Positions 7,916 through 15,997 of a stretch of 48,680 nt of DNA are shown here, in pieces (position 1 is the first letter of the stretch; each line of letters begins with the position of its first letter). The DNA is taken from contig NZ_JABAHY010000018.1 of assembly GCF_012641515.1 (NCBI RefSeq), positions 1-48,680 of the forward strand, written 5' to 3'. Below the pieces are notes generated by a model that saw only the letters and a list, made by a program, of their open reading frames with translations, made no database searches and was not told where the DNA came from. This DNA comes from Nesterenkonia sedimenti. GTDB lineage: Bacteria; Actinomycetota; Actinomycetes; Actinomycetales; Micrococcaceae. Both the position numbers and the translations under genes were made by a program.

Positions 7916-8407
7916 TCAGACTGTTCGGGGCAGGGCAGCCATCTGGGAGGTCACCGGGGCGGGTTCGCCTGCGTTCTCCGCATGCTGGCCCGTAGGCAGA
8001 GAGACCGCCTCAGCCAATAGATCGCGGCGGATCTTACTGGTGGAGACCCCCTCAGTGCGGGGCAGAAAGACCAGATCAACGTGGTCACGCAGATACTCAA
8101 AACGGTGAGAGCCTGCCCAGTCAGAACCCATGACCACGACGTCGGCCTGGTAGCGCTGGATGTCCTTGAGCTTCTGGTCCCAGCGGGCTTCGGGGATCAC
8201 GAGGTCTACGTAGCGGACCGCCGAGAGCATATCGCAGCGGGTTTCGAACTTATGGTACGGAGCGCGTACGCCCTTGTCCTCGGTGGCGAACTCATCGGTG
8301 CTGGCCCCCACGATGAGATAGTCACCTAGGGACTTGGCCCGCTTCAGGAGGCGGATATGCCCCCAATGCAGCAGGTCGAATGTGCCGTAGGTCAGAACCC
8401 TCTTCAT
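7916..8407 (-). CDS. tagD: glycerol-3-phosphate cytidylyltransferase, copy 2
   Basis: A 163-residue protein with YGTFDLLHWGH (HxGH), MGSDWAG and RTEGVSTSKIRRDL, the same set as copy 1. The ATG at 8407 is preceded by GGGGAAGG on the minus strand at a good distance and gives the start MKRVLTYGTFD, matching the paralogue; a TTG 57 bases upstream was rejected. It is the first gene of a two-gene unit with copy 1. A promoter candidate lies at 8465-8495, divergent from the LCP gene. It should supply CDP-glycerol for the glycerophosphotransferase at 13544-14758; two copies may differ in specificity or regulation. Confidence 0.83.
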   Translation of the reverse strand: MKRVLTYGTFDLLHWGHIRLLKRAKSLGDYLIVGASTDEFATEDKGVRAPYHKFETRCDMLSAVRYVDLVIPEARWDQKLKDIQRYQADVVVMGSDWAGSHRFEYLRDHVDLVFLPRTEGVSTSKIRRDLLAEAVSLPTGQHAENAGEPAPVTSQMAALPRTV

Positions 8408-8464
8408 GGCGCTGAAACCTTCCCCGGGCGGGCGCGCAACGGTGGCGCGGCCACTCTGATCCAA

Positions 8465-8495
8465 AGTCTAGGTGCGTAGTGATTACTTCTGACAA
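8465..8495 (-). promoter_or_regulatory. promoter candidate of the tagD pair
   Basis: Read on the minus strand, TTGTCA (8495-8490) and TAGACT (8470-8465) are separated by 19 bases, slightly long for a housekeeping promoter. The transcript would begin near 8458 and have a leader of about 50 bases with the GGGGAAGG site. Confidence 0.35.
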
Positions 8496-8616
8496 CTATT
8501 GCCGCATGATAGCAACATCAGGAAAAGGGCATGTTTCAAGTCTCGGTGGAGGCTCCCGCGCTGCGGGGACAGGCCGGGCTGGGCACCACGAATCGCTCCG
8601 AAGGGTAACGGTCCCT

Positions 8617-8622
8617 TACGCT
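8617..8622 (+). promoter_or_regulatory. -10 element of the LCP gene (leaderless type)
   Basis: TACGCT ends seven bases before GTG 8630, and no ribosome site is present. An inverted repeat AAGGG-N7-CCCTT (8601-8617) lies directly upstream and could be an operator. Confidence 0.4.
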
Positions 8623-8629
8623 GGGATGC

Positions 8630-9700
8630 GTGACCGAAGAGCTGTTCGCCGACCAAGAGGCCCCAGAAGAAGCGCCGAAGAAGCGCGGCAAGAAGATCAC
8701 ACTCATTGTGCTCAGTTCCATGCTGGTGCTGGTCCTCGGCGGTGCTGCAGCAGCCTTCTGGTACCTCAGCTCCGTACGCGGAGCCTATGAGGACGCCGTC
8801 AACGTGCTCCCCGAGGAACACACCTTCCCCGATGAGGACACCGAAGAGTACGAAGCCCCTGATCCTGTCACCCGCGACGACGGCGAAGAGGATGAGCAGA
8901 TCAACATCCTGCTCATCGGCTCCGACTCCGGCGGCGGCTCCGGTGAGACCGAAGACGTGCCCTGGCTGCCCAATGCCGGGCGGGCCGACACCATCATGTG
9001 GATGCATATCCCACATGAGCGAGACTCCATCCAGATCATGTCCATCATGCGCGACACCTGGGTGCCCATCCCTGGACACGGCGAAGCCAAGATCAACTCC
9101 TCACTCTCCTTCGGTGAAGGCTCATCCGTTGCCGTGGCCACCCTGGAGAACCTCGTGGGTGTGCCCATCGACCACGTGGCAACAGTGGACATGGTCGGCT
9201 TCCAGAACCTGGTCGGCGAGCTCGGCGGGGTCACCGTCAACGTGCCTGAGAGCTTCAGCTCCCGGGACGGCTACCACTACACTGCCGGCCCACAGCATAT
9301 GAGCCCCATGGAGGCGATGAGCTTTGTGCGGGAACGCCAGTCCTTCTCCGACGGCGACTTCACACGTGTGCGCAACCAGCAGGCCTTTATGCGAGGTGTC
9401 CTCCAAGAGGTCCTGCAGCCCTCGACTATGACCAATCCCGGCCAAGTCCACGATATGGTCTCCACCTTCGCCTCCAATATGGCGGTGGACTCCGGACTGG
9501 CCGATGGCGGCTATGTCACCGATGTCGCCTGGTCCACGCGCAGCGTCCGCGGTGGGGATATCGACCTCTTCACCCTGCCCAACCACGGCATCGGCACTGC
9601 CGGCTCTGAGTCGATCGTCGTCGCAGATTTCGATGCCTTCGCTGCGGCCGGTGAAGCCATGCGCGAGGGTACCTTCGAGGAATACGCCGCCAATAACTGA
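8630..9700 (+). CDS. LytR-CpsA-Psr (LCP) family wall-polymer ligase
   Basis: A 356-residue protein with an acidic cytoplasmic start, one membrane segment at about 23-46, and an extracellular LCP domain. Visible LCP hallmarks are INILLIGSDS, GRADTIMW, IMRDTW, AKINSS, GGVTVNV, and the Arg-rich FVRERQSF...DFTRVRNQQAF stretch that binds the pyrophosphate. LCP enzymes attach teichoic acids or other glycopolymers to peptidoglycan (or arabinogalactan) from lipid carriers. Next to two tagD genes and two GT29-like genes this is the expected attachment step. The GTG start seven bases behind a -10 hexamer suggests a leaderless mRNA. The gene is divergent from the tagD pair. Confidence 0.88.
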   Translation: MTEELFADQEAPEEAPKKRGKKITLIVLSSMLVLVLGGAAAAFWYLSSVRGAYEDAVNVLPEEHTFPDEDTEEYEAPDPVTRDDGEEDEQINILLIGSDSGGGSGETEDVPWLPNAGRADTIMWMHIPHERDSIQIMSIMRDTWVPIPGHGEAKINSSLSFGEGSSVAVATLENLVGVPIDHVATVDMVGFQNLVGELGGVTVNVPESFSSRDGYHYTAGPQHMSPMEAMSFVRERQSFSDGDFTRVRNQQAFMRGVLQEVLQPSTMTNPGQVHDMVSTFASNMAVDSGLADGGYVTDVAWSTRSVRGGDIDLFTLPNHGIGTAGSESIVVADFDAFAAAGEAMREGTFEEYAANN

Positions 9701-9712
9701 GTTGGTCCCGGC

Positions 9713-9774
9713 GGCGGGGAAACCCCGCTCGCCTCTCGCTCGGCTGCAGTGGCGCCGAGCTTCACGCCTGAAGT
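9713..9774. repeat. dispersed intergenic repeat, copy A
   Basis: Begins with the 23-base block 9713-9735 (GGCGGGGAAACCCCGCTCGC then CTC) and ends with CACGCCTGAAGT (9763-9774). The same two blocks, the first with two changes, recur at 25839-25861 and 25948-25959. Within copy A, GCTCGG and CCGAGC can pair around an 11-base loop. Found just after the LCP stop codon. Confidence 0.5.
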
Positions 9775-9811
9775 TGGGCCTGCGCTTCGCTAGGCCCCTT
9801 AACAGGGCTAT

Positions 9812-9827
9812 AGTGCTGTAAAGCACT
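9812..9827. terminator. perfect hairpin AGTGCT-GTAA-AGCACT
   Basis: A 6-bp perfect stem with a GTAA loop lies between the LCP gene and the next gene. It has no T-run, so it may be a weak terminator or an operator for the gene at 9876. Confidence 0.3.
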
Positions 9828-9860
9828 GGCGGGGATTGTGCGACGTTATGCTGCCCAACT

Positions 9861-9866
9861 TATGCT
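9861..9866 (+). promoter_or_regulatory. -10 element of the LRV-type protein gene
   Basis: TATGCT lies three bases before ATG 9870 and nine before ATG 9876; the latter distance is the one seen elsewhere in the window. The same TTATGCTG octamer occurs 13 bases upstream (9846-9853), giving a short direct repeat. Confidence 0.35.
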
Positions 9867-9875
9867 GGGATGATA

Positions 9876-11567
9876 ATGACCGATCACCGCGACCTCGAGG
9901 CTATGGCCTCCAACCCACTCACCGACTGGGATGTCCTGCACTGGATCGCTGAGAATCACCCGGAAGTGCGCCCCGCTGTGGCGGGAAACCCGGGGACTTA
10001 TCAGGAGCTGGTGGACGCCCTCGGTGCCCTTGGCGATCCCGAAATCGACGCGGCCATCGCCGCTCGCCCCTCCAGCGTAGAGATTCCCGCAGACACCCCA
10101 CCGGCCTCCCAGCAGCCGCCGGCGCCGGAACCTGCCGAGCCGGATCACCCCATCAGCGGGATGTGGGACACCCACAGTACCGAAATCCCCGCCTATCGGG
10201 ACGAGCCGGCGGAGTACTACACCGAGATCGACTACAGCGGTGCCGGCTACTCCGACTACCCCGAACAGGACTACCAGCAGGACTACGCTGACCCGGAGGA
10301 CACAGGGGCGGAGTACACCGAGACTGATCCCGCTGGACCAGTGCCTACTGCTGCTGTGCCCACAGAGCCACCGGCCCCAGAACAGCCTGCCAGCACCCAG
10401 GAACAGACAGGCGACCAGCAGGACCCGCCGACCGGGAACACACCCCTGGAGCGCCTGCGGGCAGCCGCGCCTGCCGCCCCCGGGGCAGCACCCCAGACCA
10501 CGGGGGCGCAGAACCCGGGCACACAGGAATCCACGACGCCGAGCACCCCACCCCAGGGAACACCCGCCCATGAGGTCCCTGTTGAGCAGGCGCCCCTACA
10601 GGAGACCCCGGCGCATCCGGGCTACGCCCAGGCCGGCTACGCCCAGACATCCGCACAGCCTCCGCCGGAGCCGGAGGATGAGCCCCAGAAGCGTCGCCTG
10701 CCGGTGCTGCCCATTGCCGCAGCCATCTTCGGTGTGGTCGGTGTCGGTGCGCTCATCACACTGTTGATCGTGCTGCTCGGTGGCGAGGATGAAGAACCCA
10801 CCGCCGAACCAAGCCCCGAGGCCCCGGCTGAAGAGCCCGAGGCCCCGGCTGAAGAGCAGGAGGAAGCCAACGGGGAGGACGGTACTGAAGAAGGCACCGA
10901 GGAAGAAGTCGATGACGAGGCCGCCATCGAGGAGGCCCGCACTGCCGTTGCCGGGCTGCCTGAGGACTCCAGCTGTGAGGTCCAGGAGGATGCCGGCGTC
11001 GTCGCCCAGTTCATCACCGCCGGAACCCAGGAAGAGGGTTGGCCCGGGGATGAGGACGCCGGACTGCTGGAGGAGACCTTCGCAGACCTCCAGAGCGAGT
11101 GCTCCTCCAACCACGCCGCCGGAGTCTTCGAATCAGCCCGCAGTGGTGAACAGGCCCCCGAGGACGGCCAGGGCGAGGCCCTGACCGCTGTGGGAACCGG
11201 TTGGGTCGACCGCTATATGGGAATCGAGGACGCCGAGGAAACCGGCGCCTTCCAGATGCATGACGGCAATATCCAGTGCGAATTCGCCGATGGCGTCACC
11301 TGCACCGTCTACGATCACGACTTCGGCTCACCTGATGACTGTGAGGACGGGGTCACCTACCGGATGCAGGCCGATGGGGAAGCCGAAATGGACTGTGCGG
11401 CCTACCTCGAGCCCGATGATGAGCGCATCTCACTGGGGGATGAGCAGCGGGCCACCGATGGGTTCCTGGTCTGCATGAACATCTCCAACCGGGTCTCCTG
11501 CTACAACTCGATCGACGGGAACTTCTTCGAGCTCTCCGAGACCGGGCACCACTACGGCAGCTACTGA
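9876..11567 (+). CDS. membrane-anchored protein with N-terminal LRV-type repeat
   Basis: A protein of about 563 residues in four parts. Residues 1-65 resemble the variant leucine-rich repeat domain of actinobacteria (ASNPLTDWDVLHWIAENHPEV, RPAVAGNPGTY, IAARPS). Residues about 70-275 are Pro/Ala/Gln/Glu-rich and probably disordered. One membrane segment (LPVLPIAAAIFGVVGVGAL and on) sits near 277-302. After an acidic EAPAEEP-repeat stalk comes a cysteine-containing extracytoplasmic domain that I do not recognise. Either ATG 9870 or 9876 could start it; 9876 fits the local leaderless spacing. The cytoplasmic LRV part may bind a partner while the outer domain senses or binds envelope material (inferred). 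It converges with moaB, leaving four bases between the stops. Confidence 0.6.
   Translation: MTDHRDLEAMASNPLTDWDVLHWIAENHPEVRPAVAGNPGTYQELVDALGALGDPEIDAAIAARPSSVEIPADTPPASQQPPAPEPAEPDHPISGMWDTHSTEIPAYRDEPAEYYTEIDYSGAGYSDYPEQDYQQDYADPEDTGAEYTETDPAGPVPTAAVPTEPPAPEQPASTQEQTGDQQDPPTGNTPLERLRAAAPAAPGAAPQTTGAQNPGTQESTTPSTPPQGTPAHEVPVEQAPLQETPAHPGYAQAGYAQTSAQPPPEPEDEPQKRRLPVLPIAAAIFGVVGVGALITLLIVLLGGEDEEPTAEPSPEAPAEEPEAPAEEQEEANGEDGTEEGTEEEVDDEAAIEEARTAVAGLPEDSSCEVQEDAGVVAQFITAGTQEEGWPGDEDAGLLEETFADLQSECSSNHAAGVFESARSGEQAPEDGQGEALTAVGTGWVDRYMGIEDAEETGAFQMHDGNIQCEFADGVTCTVYDHDFGSPDDCEDGVTYRMQADGEAEMDCAAYLEPDDERISLGDEQRATDGFLVCMNISNRVSCYNSIDGNFFELSETGHHYGSY
10818..10857 (+). repeat. tandem 21-base repeat inside the LRV-type gene
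   Basis: A 21-base unit beginning GAGGCCCCGGCTGAAGAGC occurs twice head to tail and encodes EAPAEEP-EAPAEEQ. It lies in the acidic stalk after the membrane segment and may vary in copy number between strains. Confidence 0.6.
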
Positions 11568-11571
11568 GGTG

Positions 11572-12081
11572 CTACTCGCCCCAGTGGCCATCGCGGATAT
11601 CGGCCACCTGGTCGCAGAGATGCGGCAGCAGCTCCACCAAGACCTCCATGCCCTCGCGTACGGCCTTGGGTGAGCCGGGAAGGTTGATGATCACCGTGGA
11701 GTCCTTGACTCCGGCCACACCGCGGGAGAGTGCTGCCAGGGGGTTCTTGGTCCGGCCGTGGGCGCGGATGGCCTCCACGACGCCGGGAATCTCCTTATCC
11801 AGCATCGGCTTGGTGTACTCGGGGGTGAGGTCATCTGGGGTCAGCCCGGTGCCGCCGGAGGTGATGATCACCGCCGGTTCAATCTGCACCAGCAGTTCGG
11901 ACAGGGCCGCCAGCACACCCTCGCCATCGGGGATGATCACCGGGGGACGGCAGATGAACCCGATCTGCTCCGCGAACTGGGCGATGATCGGGGCTGATTC
12001 ATCCTCGCGCTCACCGGTGGCCGCTCGGGTGGAGACGATGACCGGTGCGATCACCCGGGCCTCAGCGTCGTAGTCATCCAT
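11572..12081 (-). CDS. moaB: MoaB/Mog-type molybdopterin adenylyltransferase
   Basis: A 169-residue protein of the MoaB/Mog family, with IITSGGTGLTPDDLTPE (the TSGGTG molybdopterin-binding loop), PLAALSRGVAGV and IINLPGSPKAVREG. It activates molybdopterin with AMP in molybdenum cofactor synthesis. The start ATG 12081 is preceded, on the minus strand, by TAGAGT and a 7-base spacer, with no ribosome site, so it may have its own leaderless promoter inside the end of the M16 gene ten bases upstream. No other cofactor genes are seen nearby, which is common for this gene in actinobacteria. Confidence 0.88.
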   Translation of the reverse strand: MDDYDAEARVIAPVIVSTRAATGEREDESAPIIAQFAEQIGFICRPPVIIPDGEGVLAALSELLVQIEPAVIITSGGTGLTPDDLTPEYTKPMLDKEIPGVVEAIRAHGRTKNPLAALSRGVAGVKDSTVIINLPGSPKAVREGMEVLVELLPHLCDQVADIRDGHWGE

Positions 12082-12091
12082 GGGGACAACT

Positions 12092-13396
12092 CTACGCGGC
12101 AGGTCCAACGACTGTGACCGCGCGCGGTGAGTCCAGCAGCCGGGCGGCGACCTTCTGAATATCGGCGGCGGTGACCGCCTCCACCTCGGCCAAGGTCTCG
12201 GAGATGTCCACGAACTCACCGCGGACCAGCTCAGCCCGGCCCAGGCGGTTCATCCGTGAGGCAGTCTCCTCCATACCCAGGACCGTGCCGCCGCGCAGCT
12301 GGCCCTTGGCCCGGGTGAGCTCCTCCTCGGTGACCGGTTCGGCGGCCATCCGCTCCAGCTGCTCACCCATCACCGCGGTGACCTGCTCCACCTTGGAGGG
12401 CAGGCAGCCAGCGTAGAGGCCGTAGAGCCCGGCATCGGTGAATGCCGCGGAGAAGGAGTAGGTCGCATAGGCCAGGCCGCGCTTCTCCCGGACTTCCTGG
12501 AACAGGCGGGAGGACATGCCCCCGCCGAGGACCGCATGCAGCAGGCTCAGGGCGAAGCGGTCGGGATCCGAGGCGCTGAATCCACGCCCGCCCAGCAGCA
12601 GCTGGGTCTGTTCGACCTGTTTGGTGATCTGCTCGGTGCCGGCGCGCACGGGGATGACCTCATCCCGTGCGGTCTTCAGCGGGGTGGGGGAGGAGGCAAT
12701 GCTGATATCCCAGCTGGAGCTTTCCAGGGCCTCGGAGACCATCCGGCAGAGTTGATCATGGTCCAGTCCGCCGGCTGCGGTGATGACCAGCTCCTCGGGG
12801 CGGTACCAGTGGCGGTAGTGGTCGACGACGTCCTCACGGGTGGCAGCTTCGATGGCCTCCGGGGTGCCGCCGATCGGCCGTCCCAGGGGATGGCCGTCGA
12901 GCACCTGGGCGGTGAATCGCTCCTGGGCGACATCGGCGGGGTCATCCTCGGCCATGGCCAGTTCCTCGAGGATCACTCCGCGCTCGGTCTCCATCTCCTC
13001 GGGATCGATGACCGCGGAGGTGACCATATCGGTGAGCACATCCACAGCCAGGGGGAGGTCGGCGTCGAGCACTCTGGCGTAATAGCAGGTGGATTCCTTA
13101 CCGGTGGCCGCATTGGACTCACCGCCGACGGCGTCGAATGCCGCGGCGATATCCAGGGCCGAGCGTTTGGTGGTGCCCTTGAACAGCAGGTGTTCCAGGA
13201 AGTGGGTGGAGCCGTACTGGTGGTCGGCCTCATGCCGGGAACCGACACCGATCCAGTAGCCGATGGTCACTGAGCGGACCCCGGGCATCTCCTCGGTCAG
13301 CACCCGGACCCCGCAGGGCAGGACGCTGCGCCGGACAGTGGTGCCGGCATCGGCGTTGAGCACGCCTTCGGTGTCAGGTTGAATCGTCACGCGCAT
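12092..13396 (-). CDS. M16 family zinc metallopeptidase (pitrilysin-like)
   Basis: A 434-residue protein with the inverted zinc motif HFLEH at residues 65-69 inside GSTHFLEHLLFKGT, followed by ILEELAMAEDDP, where the third zinc ligand is expected. The second half holds the inactive-looking repeat domain (RGFSASDPDRFALSLLHAVL, GGGMSSRLFQEVREKRGLAY). Such peptidases cleave short peptides and lie next to pnp and dapB in many actinobacteria; here moaB follows after ten bases. ATG 13396 (MRVTIQPD) was chosen over upstream starts because TACCGT lies eight bases before it and homologues begin close to this point. Substrate unknown. Confidence 0.85.
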   Translation of the reverse strand: MRVTIQPDTEGVLNADAGTTVRRSVLPCGVRVLTEEMPGVRSVTIGYWIGVGSRHEADHQYGSTHFLEHLLFKGTTKRSALDIAAAFDAVGGESNAATGKESTCYYARVLDADLPLAVDVLTDMVTSAVIDPEEMETERGVILEELAMAEDDPADVAQERFTAQVLDGHPLGRPIGGTPEAIEAATREDVVDHYRHWYRPEELVITAAGGLDHDQLCRMVSEALESSSWDISIASSPTPLKTARDEVIPVRAGTEQITKQVEQTQLLLGGRGFSASDPDRFALSLLHAVLGGGMSSRLFQEVREKRGLAYATYSFSAAFTDAGLYGLYAGCLPSKVEQVTAVMGEQLERMAAEPVTEEELTRAKGQLRGGTVLGMEETASRMNRLGRAELVRGEFVDISETLAEVEAVTAADIQKVAARLLDSPRAVTVVGPAA

Positions 13397-13543
13397 AGCG
13401 CTCCACGGTACCTGAAATGTGCCCAGGGAACCTCCCGCGGAGGTCCCTCGCAGGCGGGTCATTCCGTACTCCAACCCCCGATGAACGCAATAGTTCCGGC
13501 CGATTCCTGGCGCTTACGTTAGGGTATCTCTGGTATTGCACGC

Positions 13544-14758
13544 GTGTATCGGCTTCGAGTCAGGAAGGATCTGGGGGACCTGAAGAAACGTATCCTTCCG
13601 CATGCGCTGGGCTTCATGGTTGGTGGGGCCCGGACCATCTACGCGGCAATGAAACTGCTGCCGGTGCAGCGCAAGGTTGTGCTGATCACCCGCGAACCTA
13701 AGCAGATCACGGTAGATTTCACGCTCCTGCAGGATGCTATCCGCCGCAAACACCCTGATCACCGGATTGTGGTGATCAAGCATAAGAAGCTCTCGCCCTC
13801 CTATATCCCCAAGGCGTTCCGGGAGATGTACCACCTGGCCACCTGCTCGGGCTGCCTGGTGGACGGCTACATCATCCCGGTCAGCATTCTCAATCACCGC
13901 CCGGAGCTGCGGATCGGTCAGATCTGGCACGCCCTGGGGGCCATCAAGAAGTTCGGTCACCTGGCCTCCGGGACCAAGGAAGGCCCTCATCCGCGGGTGG
14001 CTGCGACCATGCGGATGCATCAGAACTACACCTTCGTCTGCGCCTCCGGTCAGGTCCCGGCAGCCATCTACACCGCGGCCTTCGGGATCCCCGCCGAACG
14101 AGTCCAGCCACTGGGCATGCCCCGGATCGACTACCTCCTCAATGAGGAGATCATGGGGGCCAAGCGGGAGAAGATCCTTAACCACTATCCGCGGTTGCGT
14201 CAGACCAAGAAAGAGGGCGGGCGGATTGTGCTCTACATTCCGACCTTCCGGCGCGGCCAGCACATCCCGTATACGAAGCTGGCTGCCGCCTTCGCCGACC
14301 ATGACGGGGAAACCAACGACGACGGCGCGAACACGCTGGTTCTGCTGCCGCATCCGATCGATAAGTCACCTCTGCCCGAAGGCGGCGGAACTATCATCGG
14401 CACCGATTTCGGGGTGCTGGACTGGTTGGCCGTTGCCGATGTGGTGATCACCGACTATTCGGCGGTGACCTACGAGGCGACCCTGCGCGAGATCCCCACC
14501 GTGTTCTGGCCCTACGATATGAACCACTACACCAAGGCCCGCGGCCTGGCGGTGGACTATGAGGCTGAGGTTCCCGGGCCGATCGTCTCCTCGGCCACCG
14601 AGGCAGTGGAAGCCGCCCTGGGCGCTGATCGGCCCGACTACCGCGAGTTCCGGGCCAAACACCTCAGCTTCGTCACCGAAGAGAACGGCTCCCTGCCGGA
14701 GGGCGCACCCCGCTGCGCTGACCGAATCGTCGATGCCCTGGAACTGAAGTCCGACTGA
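13544..14758 (+). CDS. CDP-glycerol glycerophosphotransferase family protein
   Basis: A 404-residue protein with the family signatures: IGQIWHALGAIKKFG (about residues 126-140), YIPTFR, LPHP and TDYSAVTYEATL near the C-terminus. The family adds glycerol-phosphate units from CDP-glycerol to lipid-linked teichoic acid precursors (TagB/TagF type); the single-domain length is closer to a primase or short polymerase than to full TagF. It acts at the inner membrane face; a basic, amphipathic N-terminus may help it bind. The GTG start at 13544 has no clear ribosome site; TAGGGT at 13520-13525 may be its -10. It would use the CDP-glycerol made by the TagD pair at 7336-8407. Confidence 0.85.
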   Translation: MYRLRVRKDLGDLKKRILPHALGFMVGGARTIYAAMKLLPVQRKVVLITREPKQITVDFTLLQDAIRRKHPDHRIVVIKHKKLSPSYIPKAFREMYHLATCSGCLVDGYIIPVSILNHRPELRIGQIWHALGAIKKFGHLASGTKEGPHPRVAATMRMHQNYTFVCASGQVPAAIYTAAFGIPAERVQPLGMPRIDYLLNEEIMGAKREKILNHYPRLRQTKKEGGRIVLYIPTFRRGQHIPYTKLAAAFADHDGETNDDGANTLVLLPHPIDKSPLPEGGGTIIGTDFGVLDWLAVADVVITDYSAVTYEATLREIPTVFWPYDMNHYTKARGLAVDYEAEVPGPIVSSATEAVEAALGADRPDYREFRAKHLSFVTEENGSLPEGAPRCADRIVDALELKSD

Positions 14759-14768
14759 GGCAGGAGCT

Positions 14769-15137
14769 ATGGAGCGTATCGGAGTAAAGAACGTAGCCGG
14801 GGCCCGGGCTTCAGAAGCCGTTGCCACTGATGATCTGATCTTCTTCTCCGGTATACATGCCGAAGACCGCTCCGGCGATATCGGTGAGCAGACCGCCTGG
14901 TGTCTGAACCGGCTCTCCGAACTTTTGGGGCAGTTCGGTCAGGATGAGTCGAGCATCCTGATGATCCACATCTGGCTCAAGGACATGCGGTACTTCTCAG
15001 CGATGAATAAGGCCTGGAACACCTGGATCGACCCCGAGAACCCACCGGCACGCACCTGCGTCTCCGGAGAACTGTTCCGCCCCGATGCGCTGATCGAGGT
15101 AGTCGCCATCGCCGAGCGAACCCAGGGCGCATCGTGA
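14769..15137 (+). CDS. RidA family protein (YjgF/UK114), complete active site
   Basis: A 122-residue protein of the RidA family with the key arginine (Arg95 in PPARTCVSG) and the conserved glutamate (Glu110 in ALIEVVAIA). RidA enzymes hydrolyse reactive enamine/imine products of PLP enzymes. It starts ten bases after the glycerophosphotransferase stop behind AGGAG, so it is probably in the same transcript. Its stop overlaps the start of a second RidA gene by four bases. The link to envelope genes may be only operonic. Confidence 0.87.
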   Translation: MERIGVKNVAGARASEAVATDDLIFFSGIHAEDRSGDIGEQTAWCLNRLSELLGQFGQDESSILMIHIWLKDMRYFSAMNKAWNTWIDPENPPARTCVSGELFRPDALIEVVAIAERTQGAS

Positions 15138-15514
15138 CGGTCACCAAGGCCGGAAGAATCCAAGGTGGCGGCAGCCCCGGGATCTACCTCGCCTCAGCGG
15201 CCAAGGGGCTGGCCTCATTCTGCGCCACGGCCTCAGATAAGAGCCTCGACGCCGCGGGGCAGACCCACGAGATCCTCACCCGGGCTGAGGAGTACCTCGC
15301 CGAACTCGGCGCAGATAAGAACCACCTGGTGATGACCCAGGTGTGGCTGCTGGATATGGAGGAGCTGGAGGGCTTCACCACCGCATGGCAGCAGTGGCTC
15401 GGTGACACGGAGCCACCAGCGCTGTCCATAGTCGGAGCACCCGCCGCCTCCCACGACTCCCTGGTAGAAATCCGGGTCTATGCCAGCACGCCGAAGGAAA
15501 CGTTGCCAGCCTGA
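15134..15514 (+). CDS. RidA-like protein lacking the catalytic arginine
   Basis: A 126-residue paralogue of the previous gene. The fold signatures are present (GIYLASAAKGLASF, MTQVWLLDMEE, EPPALSIVGAPA, LVEIRVYA), but the active-site arginine is replaced by Leu97 (PPALSIV against PPARTCV), so imine deaminase activity is unlikely. The GTG start overlaps the preceding stop (GTGA), giving tight translational coupling. The two proteins could form mixed trimers, as RidA proteins are trimeric; that is an inference. The stop codon lies within a 6-bp hairpin. Confidence 0.8.
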   Translation: MTVTKAGRIQGGGSPGIYLASAAKGLASFCATASDKSLDAAGQTHEILTRAEEYLAELGADKNHLVMTQVWLLDMEELEGFTTAWQQWLGDTEPPALSIVGAPAASHDSLVEIRVYASTPKETLPA

Positions 15515-15525
15515 GTCGAACTCAG
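15511..15525. terminator. hairpin CTGAGT-CGA-ACTCAG between convergent genes
   Basis: A perfect 6-bp stem with a CGA loop includes the TGA stop of the second RidA gene. The dapB operon ends 23 bases further on the other strand, so it may serve as a weak terminator. No T-run follows. Confidence 0.4.
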
Positions 15526-15547
15526 TGAACTCCGTAAACGCGGATCG

Positions 15548-15997
15548 CTAACCGGCCGGCTGGGACCGGTGCATATCGATGGCCTTCTTCATAGTTTGGC
15601 GGGCGCGGGCACGGTCCCCGGCGACGTCGTAGGCGTAGGCCAGTCGGTACCAGACCCGCCAGTCCTGCGGGGCGGCCTCAGCCTCGGCCTTGAACCGTTC
15701 GAACTGCTCATCGGCCTGCTCACGGTTCGGGCGTCCGGCAGGGGAGCGCTCCACGGTGTCCTCGGGCAGAGCGCCCTCGGATTCCAGGATCTTGCCCAGT
15801 CGCTCAGTCCGGGCGCCGAAGGCAATCGCATGCCAGAGGAACCAGGCACCCAGAGCCACCAGCAGAAGCGTGCCGGCACCCAGCAGCCGGGCCACCGTGT
15901 CATCGACCCGCAGGAACCGCACACCAGAAATTGCAGCCCCCGCCATGACGATGACCACCAGGCCGATCATCACGAAGGTCCAGAACTTACTACTCAT
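15548..15997 (-). CDS. small membrane protein with TPR-like tail
   Basis: A 149-residue protein with two membrane segments (about 7-25 and 38-57), a polar linker, and a C-terminal TPR-like helix pair (WRVWYRLAYAYDVAGDRARA). The ATG overlaps the dapB stop by four bases, so it is translated by coupling from the dapB transcript. Similar two-TM/TPR genes follow dapB in many Micrococcales, function unknown. The TPR part faces the cytoplasm if both segments span, suggesting a membrane-bound adaptor. Confidence 0.75.
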   Translation of the reverse strand: MSSKFWTFVMIGLVVIVMAGAAISGVRFLRVDDTVARLLGAGTLLLVALGAWFLWHAIAFGARTERLGKILESEGALPEDTVERSPAGRPNREQADEQFERFKAEAEAAPQDWRVWYRLAYAYDVAGDRARARQTMKKAIDMHRSQPAG

